13,191 nt of DNA from G039029935 sp039029935 (GTDB lineage Bacteria; Chloroflexota; Anaerolineae; Caldilineales; Caldilineaceae). Numbering within the stretch: the stretch's first letter is position 1; the number at the start of each line of letters is the position of its first letter. Where the stretch lies: NCBI GenBank assembly GCA_039029935.1, contig JBCCFC010000238.1, positions 1 to 13,191 on the forward strand, given 5' to 3'. The position numbers and the translations under genes are program-made. Shown piece after piece: positions 1 through 6,944 of the stretch. Under the pieces are notes generated by a model, which made no database searches, was not told the origin of the DNA, and saw only the letters and a list, made by a program, of their open reading frames with translations.

Positions 1-42
1 AAATATTTCCGTTTTTGACTTTTAAAATGTGCGAACCGAGAG

Positions 43-891
43 TTATGTGTGTGAATCTCTGATAATGGCTTGAATGAGTGCCTCAAGGTCGGACGGTGGC
101 TCAGAACAATATTCGATATAAGCACCCACAACATTGTCCCATGCTTCACGCCCTGACAAATTGATGGGGAAATTTCGCTGAAGCTGTTTCAACACGTATT
201 TGCCTGAAACAACTTTCTCTAACTCTGCTAAGGACATCTTGTTTAACGTATTCTCGCGCTCTTGATAGAGTTCTGCCAAACCTGTGTCTAAATTGAGTTG
301 TGTTTGGATATTTTTCCAATGTGTAGACAAATCTGAAGGAAGCCCTTCCGGTGATTCTTTAAACTGGGTCCATTTATATTGAATCAAGACATCAGACGCG
401 ACGAAAGATGATATATGTAGAATCATCCAATTATGTGCAGAGATTGGGATGCATGTTCGATAGAGGTTTTCAATGATAGATTTTACTTGCTCTACTGTCT
501 GCCAGTCAGGGTTTGGTCGCCTTCGATTTAGAGGGCGGATTACTTCATACCAACAGGAAGGATCTAAAAGATAATTTTCAAGTGTATATTTCGGGGTACG
601 AACGATTCCATCCACAGGTATAGAATCGTATTGCACGGAGTCTTGGAAATCACGGTCGATAATGCCATAAACTGTTTTATTTCCTAAAATCTGGCGTAAG
701 TCTACAACAACCTCAACCACTTTTTGCCAACCATTCTGTGGAAAGAATGTGACTTTTCGCGCATAGCCACCGAACCACTGTTCATAAAACCATGCATCCT
801 CTAATTCTGTTTCACCTTCAACAATGACACATATATGGCTACCCGCTTTTTGCCAACGGATGAGAATTTCTTCTTTTGTGGGATAAATCAT
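43..891 (-). CDS. DUF4435 TOPRIM-like protein, AriB-like effector of a PARIS-like system
   Basis: The 282-residue protein opens with a TOPRIM-like core. The strand ending in VEGETE places the glutamate at residue 25, and the second acidic motif IIDRDF has Asp79 and Asp81. The segment TLENYLLDP near residues 104-112 is typical of DUF4435. In characterised PARIS systems the DUF4435 partner AriB is a TOPRIM nuclease that is held by the ATPase AriA and released on phage sensing to cleave host tRNA. That role is inferred here from domain content and gene order. The metal-binding acidic residues expected for activity are all present. The gene is last in its operon, with ATG 3 nt after the ATPase stop, so translational coupling is likely. 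No signal peptide or membrane segment is seen, so it should be cytosolic. I see no terminator in the 42 bases after its stop. Confidence 0.85.
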   Translation of the reverse strand: MIYPTKEEILIRWQKAGSHICVIVEGETELEDAWFYEQWFGGYARKVTFFPQNGWQKVVEVVVDLRQILGNKTVYGIIDRDFQDSVQYDSIPVDGIVRTPKYTLENYLLDPSCWYEVIRPLNRRRPNPDWQTVEQVKSIIENLYRTCIPISAHNWMILHISSFVASDVLIQYKWTQFKESPEGLPSDLSTHWKNIQTQLNLDTGLAELYQERENTLNKMSLAELEKVVSGKYVLKQLQRNFPINLSGREAWDNVVGAYIEYCSEPPSDLEALIQAIIRDSHT

Positions 892-894
892 AAG

Positions 895-2007
895 CTATGC
901 ATCAGACTCCATTGACTCAACCGGATATGTATCGTCAAATTCTTTAATATCATCTAACAAGATAAATGCACCGCCTCGGACACTTTGGATGACTTCGCGT
1001 GAGTGTGTAGCAACAATAATCTGGGCATCCCATTCTCGCGCAAATTTGCGAAGATTATGCATGACAAGTCGCTGCAACGTAGGATGAAGGCTACTTTCAA
1101 CCTCATCAATCATGATAACAGAGTGTTTACGGCGGTGACGAGCTAACTCCCCAAATAACAAAAGACATTGTTTTTCTCCAGAAGGAAGTTGATTGAGCCC
1201 AATACGCTCTTGAACACCATTGGTATTATACCAAGGTGTGGGGATTGTCACTTGACCTTGTTTGATCGAAATCTTTCTATTAGGGCCTAGCACATCTTCA
1301 ACCGTTTCTACAAATGATTTAAAATGAGAATGAGACCCATTGCCAGCTTCCAAATCAAGATAATTTTGCCATACCCAAAACTGTTGAAGGCTGTTCTTCC
1401 ATTCTTGTTGTATTCGTACAGCTACCCCCCAAAATGTACGAATCTGAGGTGGCTCAATCGCACCTGAAATGATATTGCTCAATTGTCGTTCTTGTGGGAA
1501 ATATACATATCCGCCTTCAATTTGCTTCGTTTGATTTTTTTCTTTAACTTGTTCTCGCCACTTTATTATGGAGTGCGAATACTTTTCTATGTGAACGTCC
1601 TCCTCATCGTTATGTAAAAACAAGGCGCGGTGAGGCCATTGGTCAAATTGTATTGAGTCAGGAGCTAAATTTTGATTTCCAATTGCAATAATCAATTGAT
1701 GTTTATCCCTTAAATCGCTCTCTTGATGCTCGATAAACATCTCGTCGGGTGATAACTCTAAAATTACATGTACATATGCATCGTCTGATATTTGTAATGC
1801 TAAGAGGAAATCCAGTACACCACTTATCAAAATTGTTAAAGAGATATCAATGACTTCCAAAATCGTTGTTTTACCAGTGCCATTCGCCCCTGCCAAGACA
1901 CTTACAGGATAAACAGTATCCGTAACAGGGTTCACAAACGAAATCCGATGCCTGCCTCGGAAACAGCGAAAGTTATGCAAATATACTTCTCTAATACGCA
2001 CACTCAA
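895..2007 (-). CDS. AAA/ABC-type ATPase (SMC/OLD-like), AriA-like
   Basis: A complete ABC-type ATPase head is visible in 370 residues. Walker A is GANGTGKTT at 40-48, the signature-like LPSGEKQ is at 274-280, Walker B is IMIDE at 298-302 followed by the D-loop region SSLHP, and the switch histidine is in VATHS at His335. The N-terminal line IREVYLHNFRCF is the usual opening of RecF/OLD/AAA_15-AAA_21 ATPases. There is no fused TOPRIM domain; it sits in the next gene instead, a split OLD-like arrangement as in PARIS AriA-AriB. From memory it is shorter than the E. coli AriA proteins, so the middle insert may be reduced. The annotated start is TTG, overlapping the upstream TGA by 4 nt. A GTG two codons later (1999-2001) is an alternative, and no strong Shine-Dalgarno separates the two. 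It probably acts as sensor and scaffold for the DUF4435 protein. Confidence 0.88.
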   Translation of the reverse strand: MSVRIREVYLHNFRCFRGRHRISFVNPVTDTVYPVSVLAGANGTGKTTILEVIDISLTILISGVLDFLLALQISDDAYVHVILELSPDEMFIEHQESDLRDKHQLIIAIGNQNLAPDSIQFDQWPHRALFLHNDEEDVHIEKYSHSIIKWREQVKEKNQTKQIEGGYVYFPQERQLSNIISGAIEPPQIRTFWGVAVRIQQEWKNSLQQFWVWQNYLDLEAGNGSHSHFKSFVETVEDVLGPNRKISIKQGQVTIPTPWYNTNGVQERIGLNQLPSGEKQCLLLFGELARHRRKHSVIMIDEVESSLHPTLQRLVMHNLRKFAREWDAQIIVATHSREVIQSVRGGAFILLDDIKEFDDTYPVESMESDA

Positions 2008-2636
2008 TTCTCGCTTTCATCAGCACCAGTACTCTTCTGGCTACTAATAGACAACTCCACAATCTCATGCAACGCCCCAACAACCTTCTCCAAGTCATCA
2101 ATAGTCACACTGGCTTGATTTCTTGTAAAAAGACGACCCTCCAGCTTGCCAAATTGCCAGAGTTCGGCGTCCGTTACACAGCCATAGACCGCATTCTCAG
2201 TGTTGTTGTTGAGTATCTGTGCTGCTACCAATTCCGCCAGGCACTGCCCCCACCCTTGGATAAAGTTACTTTGCTTGGCTTCGGCAATCAACACAAGTGG
2301 GTATTCAAGCACATTCTTTCCTAAATCTGACCGCTTGGCAATGATATAACCGGGTGTGCCAGATAATTTCGTATCAGCAGTGATAGATTTGTGGCTCCAA
2401 AGCAAATAGTCACGCACAAACTTTTTGCAGACATCCCGCAGGAGGGGGTAAATCACATTCTCACAGCGTGATGCCTCTGACGAAAAAATATCAAAGTTGG
2501 CTTTGCTAAACTCATATTCCTCGATAAAGTTTTGAGAGGGGGTGACAGGGTTCATCATCAAAAAATTGGACTCGACATATTTAATCTGATACGCTCTTTG
2601 TACTTGGTCTGCTGATTTAAAATCGGTAAATGCCAT
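2004..2636 (-). CDS. PD-(D/E)XK-nuclease-like protein, first gene of the defence-like operon
   Basis: The longest frame begins at a TTG (2651), but an ATG at 2636 is preceded by a purine-rich GGGGGTGA about 6 nt upstream, so I take the 210-residue version. The core resembles the restriction-endonuclease-like fold: a conserved Glu in the helix SRCENVIYPLL (Glu59), a GTPxY turn (93-97), the strand LVLIAEAK with Glu119 and Lys121, and then WGQCLAEL with Gln131 and Glu135. Related small proteins containing GTPDYxIAKRS and EAK occur widely in bacteria, from memory without a firm function. Here the turn reads GTPGY, so the usual metal-binding Asp is replaced by Gly96. The protein may therefore bind rather than cut nucleic acid. 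It overlaps the ATPase gene by 4 nt, indicating co-expression. It is not part of known PARIS loci. Confidence 0.72.
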   Translation of the reverse strand: MAFTDFKSADQVQRAYQIKYVESNFLMMNPVTPSQNFIEEYEFSKANFDIFSSEASRCENVIYPLLRDVCKKFVRDYLLWSHKSITADTKLSGTPGYIIAKRSDLGKNVLEYPLVLIAEAKQSNFIQGWGQCLAELVAAQILNNNTENAVYGCVTDAELWQFGKLEGRLFTRNQASVTIDDLEKVVGALHEIVELSISSQKSTGADESEN

Positions 2637-2828
2637 TGTGTTCACCCCCAATTGCTAGACAACAATCCACGAACAGAGATCGTGCCTGTATCGCCTATTT
2701 TTGTCAAGTTATCAACGCGGCAAACAGGGTTTGCTTATGGTCGTACCTGCTCAATAAGCCGGAGCTAGTACGGGTGTGATATATCAAATCACCACGATTA
2801 CAGATTGCGACATCGCCCTTGCCATTCT

Positions 2829-2918
2829 GATTCGGCAACAGCATTGTGGGCAACGGAGGATGCGCAAGAAGGGATGCAGGCGTTGCTGAGGAAGCGAGAA
2901 TCGAAGTTTATCGGCTGA
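2829..2918 (+). pseudogene. C-terminal remnant of an enoyl-CoA hydratase/isomerase gene
   Basis: One plus-strand frame reads ATEDAQEGMQALLRKR, then ESKFIG, then a TGA at 2916-2918. This closely matches the C-terminal signature of crotonase-family proteins (consensus close to ATEDxxEGmxAFLEKRxPxFxG), where the stop normally follows directly. The upstream residues DSATALW also fit the preceding helix. No further homology can be read upstream of about 2826 in any frame, so only about 30 codons survive of a protein that is normally about 260 residues. I infer deletion of the rest of the gene. The family assignment rests on pattern recognition of a short segment. Confidence 0.6.
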
Positions 2919-2944
2919 CATTTGGGCATTGGTTGTGGCATGGC

Positions 2945-3012
2945 CCGGAAACCGAGTTTTTAGCTTCAAAATCATCCATGCTCAAGATGCCTTAGAAAAA
3001 CTCGGTTTCCGG
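2945..3012. repeat. 17-bp perfect inverted repeat with 34-nt spacer
   Basis: CCGGAAACCGAGTTTTT at 2945-2961 is the exact reverse complement of 2996-3012. The arms could form a long stem-loop on either strand. The bases outside the arms do not match each other, so no target duplication is visible. It lies just after the enoyl-CoA hydratase remnant. It could be a REP-like palindrome, the paired ends of a small mobile element, or a transcription terminator. The A/T runs at the loop side of the stem argue against a classic intrinsic terminator. Confidence 0.75.
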
Positions 3013-3143
3013 ATAGACGAAATGATAACTATCCTCTAAATTTCTTTACCAAATCTTTAGATAATCTTTATGGTTGTAAAAGCCCAGCGTGATACCTTTC
3101 TCCATGCATGAAAACACTCACAGTTCAATAGGGTCAATGTGTT

Positions 3144-3172
3144 TTGCACATGACCAAATAGCGTCATAAAAT
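3144..3172 (+). promoter_or_regulatory. Candidate sigma70-type promoter of the lipoprotein gene
   Basis: TTGCAC at 3144-3149 is followed after 17 bp by TAAAAT at 3167-3172. The -10 differs from TATAAT by one base and the -35 is only half matched. Transcription would begin at about 3179, leaving a leader barely long enough to include the AAGGAG ribosome site at 3178-3183. The -35 also overlaps a bulged hairpin (3133-3154) that could be an operator. This is a weak call. Confidence 0.28.
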
Positions 3173-3189
3173 TTGATAAGGAGAGAGGG

Positions 3190-4596
3190 ATGATTAGAAA
3201 AAATACGTGGATGCAAGGTAAAGAAATGGATAGCCAAGGGCATTTCATAGCCAAAGGTCAACATCGTCTGGCACTGCGATTGATGGTTGGCCTGTTGATT
3301 GGCTCGCTTGTGCTGCTGGGATGTGGCGGTCGCAATTCAAAACCAGAGCAAACCAATACGCCGGAGTCAGCCCCGATATTAGCCCCTACAGTAGCCCCTA
3401 CAGTAGCCCCTACACAGAAGCCAGCAGAAGAACCTGATGATGTGGCAGAGGCTGCCCCCAAAGAAACTGATGCGAAACCTGCCGCGGAAATGGATGAGGA
3501 TGTCAAGCCTAATGTCTTTTTCAAGATGCCTCTTGATGGAGCGATTGTCCCACCAACCTTCCAAGTTGTTATGAATGCAGCGGGTGTAGCGGTTGACCCA
3601 GCAGGAGATATCATCGAGAATTCTGGTCATATGCATATCCTGGTCGATACTGACTTTGTACCAGCGGGCGAGGTCATTCCCAACGATGAACAGCATCTTC
3701 ATTATGGTGATGGTTCACTTATGACAGAACTGACGCTGACACCAGGTCCGCACACACTACGGCTTCAGCTTGCCAATGGTGCGCATATTGCATTGAATGG
3801 AGACGAGTATCGAGATGAAATCATCGTGATGGTGTCCGAGGATGCACCAGACCAATCGGTAGGCTTTGTGATGCCAGCAGACGGTGCAGTGGTCCCAGAA
3901 ACCTTTGACGTGCAAATGACGGCGGCGGGGCTATTTGTGGACCCAGCGGGCGACATCGTCGAAAACTCTGGTCACTTTCACATCCTTGTCAATACCGACT
4001 TTATTCCTGCTGGCGAGGTGATACCCAATGATGAGCAACATCTTCACTTTGGTGGTGCGCAGACAATGACGACACTCACCCTAGAGCCTGGCGAGTACAC
4101 ATTACGATTACAGTTGGCAAATGGTGCGCATATTGCATTGGATGGCGAACAATATCGTGCGGAAATTCAAATCAGCGTAGGTGAGAACACAGAGAGCGCG
4201 GTCAAGAATGATTACGATGAAGATACTGCTGATGAAAACACTGCTGATGAAGACACTGCTGATGAAGATACTTCTAACGAAGATGTCGCGGCGACGGTTA
4301 GAGCGCCAGAGGAGTTGTGGGTGTCAATGGCCTGTTCGGCCTGTCACAAACTAGATCAGGTACAGTCCGCAGACAATTTTGGGCAACCGGGGCCACACAT
4401 GGCAAATCTGTTTGAAACGGCTGGGTCACGTGTCGAGGGGCAGTCCGCAATCAAATATATCGTCGCCAGCATTGTTGAACCCAATGCGTATATCAATGAA
4501 GGCTATGTTGCCAATGTGATGCCTCAGAACTTTGCCGAGAAAATGAGCGAGGAGGAAATTGCCCGTTTGGCAGAGTGGGTTTTGAATCCAAACTGA
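3190..4596 (+). CDS. Lipoprotein with two DUF4399 repeats and a C-terminal cytochrome c domain
   Basis: Start ATG 3190 has AAGGAG (3178-3183) 6 nt upstream. A second ATG at 3226 would give a more normal signal-peptide length. A hydrophobic segment ends in LLGC, a lipobox with Cys45, so the protein should be lipid-anchored outside the cytoplasmic membrane. A Pro/Ala/Thr-rich linker is followed by two DUF4399-type repeats at about 109-216 and 224-330. Both share ENSGHxHILV, PAGEVIPNDEQHLH and TLRLQLANGAHIAL. A tandem acidic Asp/Glu/Thr stretch comes next. The last ~95 residues are a class I cytochrome c domain: CSACH gives heme-binding Cys382, Cys385 and His386, and VMPQNF offers Met444 as distal ligand, followed by the usual C-terminal helix. 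It probably carries electrons at the cell surface. The role of the His-rich DUF4399 repeats is unknown; metal binding is a guess. A two-component system lies downstream. Confidence 0.88.
   Translation: MIRKNTWMQGKEMDSQGHFIAKGQHRLALRLMVGLLIGSLVLLGCGGRNSKPEQTNTPESAPILAPTVAPTVAPTQKPAEEPDDVAEAAPKETDAKPAAEMDEDVKPNVFFKMPLDGAIVPPTFQVVMNAAGVAVDPAGDIIENSGHMHILVDTDFVPAGEVIPNDEQHLHYGDGSLMTELTLTPGPHTLRLQLANGAHIALNGDEYRDEIIVMVSEDAPDQSVGFVMPADGAVVPETFDVQMTAAGLFVDPAGDIVENSGHFHILVNTDFIPAGEVIPNDEQHLHFGGAQTMTTLTLEPGEYTLRLQLANGAHIALDGEQYRAEIQISVGENTESAVKNDYDEDTADENTADEDTADEDTSNEDVAATVRAPEELWVSMACSACHKLDQVQSADNFGQPGPHMANLFETAGSRVEGQSAIKYIVASIVEPNAYINEGYVANVMPQNFAEKMSEEEIARLAEWVLNPN
3379..3414 (+). repeat. Three tandem 12-bp repeats in the lipoprotein linker
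   Basis: Three consecutive copies of GTAGCCCCTACA (the first with T in place of G) encode LAPT-VAPT-VAPT, a flexible Pro/Thr-rich spacer between the lipid anchor and the first DUF4399 domain. The near identity of the copies suggests recent slippage, so length variation between strains is likely. Confidence 0.85.
4216..4275 (+). repeat. Four tandem 15-bp repeats encoding the acidic linker
   Basis: The unit GATGAAGATACTGCT occurs four times with one or two changes each and encodes DEDTA-type pentapeptides. A fifth, more degenerate unit follows. This makes a strongly acidic flexible tether between the second DUF4399 repeat and the cytochrome c domain. Confidence 0.85.
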
Positions 4597-4621
4597 GGTG
4601 AGTAAATCAATAGGGTTGTTG

Positions 4622-4788
4622 TATAATAAAGCTCATGGGATTGCAAATCCCATACTAATACAGGAAACCTGTTGAAACAGGTTGGATTCCATGCTCCATA
4701 GTATACTTCAGTGTACTTCCTGTGATAGACGCCGAATTGTATTCGGTGGCGTTCGTTATTTTGCAACAATTCTAATGCCAGATTACTG
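4622..4788 (+). promoter_or_regulatory. Candidate promoter and structured 5' leader of the two-component operon
   Basis: A perfect -10 hexamer TATAAT lies at 4622-4627, although the -35 position is poor. The putative transcript would begin near 4634, and four short stem-loops follow: ATGGGATT/AATCCCAT at 4635-4653 (3-nt loop); AACCTG/CAGGTT at 4666-4683; AGTATAC/GTGTACT at 4700-4717 (one G-T pair, loop TTCA); and CCGAAT/ATTCGG at 4732-4746. None has a following T-run, so none is a classic terminator. The response regulator ATG has no recognisable Shine-Dalgarno, which makes a structured leader acting on translation plausible but unproven. I recognise no known riboswitch class. Confidence 0.4.
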
Positions 4789-5478
4789 ATGGATAAACAC
4801 ACACTACTTGTTGTCGAAGATGATGCGCAAGCATCACAGATGCTCCAACTCTATTTAGAATCCGAAGGGTTTTTGGTCGCTGTTGCCAAGGATGGCCCGT
4901 CGGGGGAGGCACTCTTTCACCAAGTGTCGCCGTCGATGGTCATCCTTGACATCATGCTGCCCAATTTTGATGGCATGGAACTGTGCCGTCGTATCCGCGC
5001 ATCCTCCGTCATCCCCATCATCATGCTCACTGCCAGAGCAGAGGATATCCACAAGGCACTTGGGTTGGGTATCGGGGCGGATGACTATATCACCAAGCCG
5101 TACAGCCCATTGGAATTAATCGCACGGATCAAGGCGCAACTACGACGCGCCTATGATTATCAAGAGCCACCCAAGACGGAGATGTTGCTTGGTGGGCCAC
5201 GTCTCCGTTTAGACCCACAGTGCTATCAAGTGACCTTAGACAACGAGCCGCTTGTTTTAACCGTCATCGAGTTTAAAATTCTTGAGACGATGATGACAAG
5301 TCCGGGGTGGGCATTTAGCCGTACACATCTGCTGGAAAAAGTGTGGGGATATGATGACGAGTCGGGCGAAGAAACCGTGACCGTCCATGTCAGTAATTTG
5401 CGCAAAAAATTGGGCAACAAGGCCGAGACATTTATTAAGACCGTACGCGGGGTTGGCTATGCCTATCAGGAGGAGTAA
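4789..5478 (+). CDS. OmpR/PhoB-family response regulator
   Basis: The 229-residue protein has a complete receiver domain: acidic pair Asp11-Asp12, phosphoacceptor Asp54 in VILDIMLP, Thr81 in MLTAR, and Lys103 in DDYITKPYSP. A winged-helix DNA-binding domain follows from about residue 130 and ends in HVSNLRKKLG and IKTVRGVGYAY, the typical recognition helix and wing. It should be phosphorylated by the adjacent histidine kinase and act as a transcription factor. Its stop (TAA) shares one base with the kinase ATG, so the two are translationally coupled. The regulon is not evident. The upstream cytochrome c lipoprotein gene is the nearest candidate target or partner. Confidence 0.93.
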   Translation: MDKHTLLVVEDDAQASQMLQLYLESEGFLVAVAKDGPSGEALFHQVSPSMVILDIMLPNFDGMELCRRIRASSVIPIIMLTARAEDIHKALGLGIGADDYITKPYSPLELIARIKAQLRRAYDYQEPPKTEMLLGGPRLRLDPQCYQVTLDNEPLVLTVIEFKILETMMTSPGWAFSRTHLLEKVWGYDDESGEETVTVHVSNLRKKLGNKAETFIKTVRGVGYAYQEE

Positions 5479-6881
5479 TGGCGCGCCGTTTATTTTTAAG
5501 TTTTCTGCTCGTTGTGTTCATCGCAGTTTTCGCAACATTTCTGGCGATGACGACGGTCATCAGCTACACCTTTGACAATTACCGCAATATCCATCTGGAT
5601 GCTCACTTCCACCATATTCCCCGTGAATTGCTCTCCTACTATCGACAGCATGACTCCTGGATTGGGATTGAGGAAACGATTGATAATCTGAGCCGACTGA
5701 TGAATGTGGATGTTGCCCTCATAGATGCCGAGCAGAGTCTCATCACGGCAACGTCCACCGAGGTTCGAGCGATTGCCCAGGCGCAAGACCCGCAGATGGC
5801 CGATTTTGTGATGCCGCTTCAACAGGGAACACCTGCCGAATTGATTGGCACGGTGTATTTTAAGAGCAGTTCACTGCTGCGTCAACGCGATAATGAATTT
5901 TTGCGACGGCTGTCGCTGACGACATTGGGTGTCGGGCTGTTTGTCGTGCTGATTGCGTCGGTTGTCAGCTATGCGATTGCGCGTTCGTTTAGCCGACCGA
6001 TTGTGCAAATGGGGGAAGCTGCAAAGCGGGTTGCTCAGGCTGACTATGATATAGAGGTACACATCCAACAGTCGGATGAAATCGGGTTGTTGGCACAAGC
6101 CTTTAACCAAATGGCGGCGGAGATTGGTAAGCTGGAAAAGGTGCGACGAAATCTGGTCCTTAACGTCTCGCATGATTTGCGGACCCCCCTCACCATTGTA
6201 CGCGGCTATCTGGAAGGACTACAGTTGGGGCAGATTATCGAGCGGCGAGCAGCCGAAAAAGCATTTGATGTCATGTATCGCGAGGTCAAAAACTTGATTG
6301 CGCTGATTGATTCGCTCAACGACGTCGCGGCCTTGGATTCGGGTGAAATTCCGCTCAAGCCGACGTGGGTTAGCCCACACTATCTGGTGAATCGTGCCAT
6401 TGAACGCATCCAGCCCAGTGCCGATGCCCATGATGTAGTTATCAAGCCCTTATTAACAGATACGGGAGACGTAAACGGTGAGCAGATTCAGGTGGACTAC
6501 GACAAAATTGGGCAGGTGTTGTATAACTTGCTGGACAACGCGGTGTCCTATTCGGGCAAAGGCGGATGGGTTCAGATTGGTAGTCATGTTGAAAAAGATG
6601 ATGCCGGACAAACACAGGTGGTGTTTATTGTCCAAGACAATGGTGAAGGCGTTCCGCCAGAGCATCAGCCTTTTATTTTTGAGCGATTTTACCGCGCTGA
6701 CCAAGCACGTAACCGTACACAGAGCGGATATGGCATGGGGCTGTCCATCGTACGTTCCATTGTCCATGCGCATGGTGGGCGGGTAGACGTTCGCAGCAGT
6801 GGTGTTGTGGGTGAAGAGACAACGTTTACCGTTCGTATTCCTGTACAATTTCAGGTGGCGACCTTCCGGAGGTATATGTAG
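5478..6881 (+). CDS. Membrane sensor histidine kinase (HAMP-HisKA-HATPase_c)
   Basis: Start ATG 5478 overlaps the regulator stop by one base and is preceded by AGGAGGAG. The protein has 467 residues: transmembrane segment 1 at about 5-30, an extracytoplasmic sensor of about 115 residues without a recognised fold, transmembrane segment 2 at about 147-168, a HAMP linker to about 221, and a HisKA domain with phospho-accepting His232 in NVSHDLRTPLT. The ATPase domain shows Asn354 in the N box (NLLDNA), Asp387 in DNGEGV, and a G2 box GYGMGLSIV from 417. All catalytic motifs are intact. It should phosphorylate the adjacent response regulator. The last codons and the TAG stop lie in the left arm and loop of a 19-bp hairpin, so the C-terminal residues after VRIPVQ may come from a repeat rather than ancestral kinase sequence. 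Confidence 0.93.
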   Translation: MARRLFLSFLLVVFIAVFATFLAMTTVISYTFDNYRNIHLDAHFHHIPRELLSYYRQHDSWIGIEETIDNLSRLMNVDVALIDAEQSLITATSTEVRAIAQAQDPQMADFVMPLQQGTPAELIGTVYFKSSSLLRQRDNEFLRRLSLTTLGVGLFVVLIASVVSYAIARSFSRPIVQMGEAAKRVAQADYDIEVHIQQSDEIGLLAQAFNQMAAEIGKLEKVRRNLVLNVSHDLRTPLTIVRGYLEGLQLGQIIERRAAEKAFDVMYREVKNLIALIDSLNDVAALDSGEIPLKPTWVSPHYLVNRAIERIQPSADAHDVVIKPLLTDTGDVNGEQIQVDYDKIGQVLYNLLDNAVSYSGKGGWVQIGSHVEKDDAGQTQVVFIVQDNGEGVPPEHQPFIFERFYRADQARNRTQSGYGMGLSIVRSIVHAHGGRVDVRSSGVVGEETTFTVRIPVQFQVATFRRYM

Positions 6882-6903
6882 GACACATACACCTCCGGAA
6901 GGT
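6861..6903 (+). terminator. 19-bp hairpin spanning the kinase stop codon
   Basis: The arm at 6861-6879 (ACCTTCCGGAGGTATATGT) pairs with 6885-6903 with one G-T wobble, closing a 5-nt loop AGGAC. The kinase stop TAG (6879-6881) starts on the last arm base and runs into the loop. No U-run follows directly; CCCCTTTTT comes about 30 nt later. A very stable 3' hairpin could stop transcription or protect the mRNA 3' end. It could equally be a mobile palindromic repeat. The structure is certain from sequence; the terminator role is inferred. Confidence 0.55.
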
Positions 6904-6944
6904 CTTGACTACAGACACACTCCACCCCTTTTTATCTTTTATTC

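Larger units (their letters stand above)
2652..3189. other. Gene-poor spacer between divergent operons
   Basis: No intact gene is supported in these 538 bases. The spacer separates the minus-strand defence-like operon from the plus-strand lipoprotein gene, so both must have promoters here. It contains an enoyl-CoA hydratase remnant, a 17-bp inverted repeat and a small bulged hairpin at about 3133-3154 (GTCAATGTG pairing with CACATGAC). It looks like degraded coding DNA with a repeat insertion, which fits a boundary where the defence genes were acquired. Confidence 0.6.

Noticed and set aside
2685..2707. Perfect minus-strand -35 hexamer TTGACA (complement of 2702-2707) upstream of the defence-like operon
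   Set aside because: At 17 bp spacing the -10 would be CACGAT, only half matched, and other spacings are no better. Not enough to call a promoter.
2784..2975. 63-residue minus-strand open frame
   Set aside because: It lies opposite the crotonase remnant, has no ribosome site and has a low-complexity Cys/Arg composition; a shadow frame.
4635..4653. Stem-loop after the lipoprotein gene as an intrinsic terminator
   Set aside because: The stem is AT-rich and followed by ACTAAT rather than a T-run; more likely part of the downstream leader.
4524..4802. 92-residue minus-strand open frame across the lipoprotein end and the leader
   Set aside because: It overlaps a well-supported gene in antisense and includes the stem-loop region; no start signal or recognisable domain.
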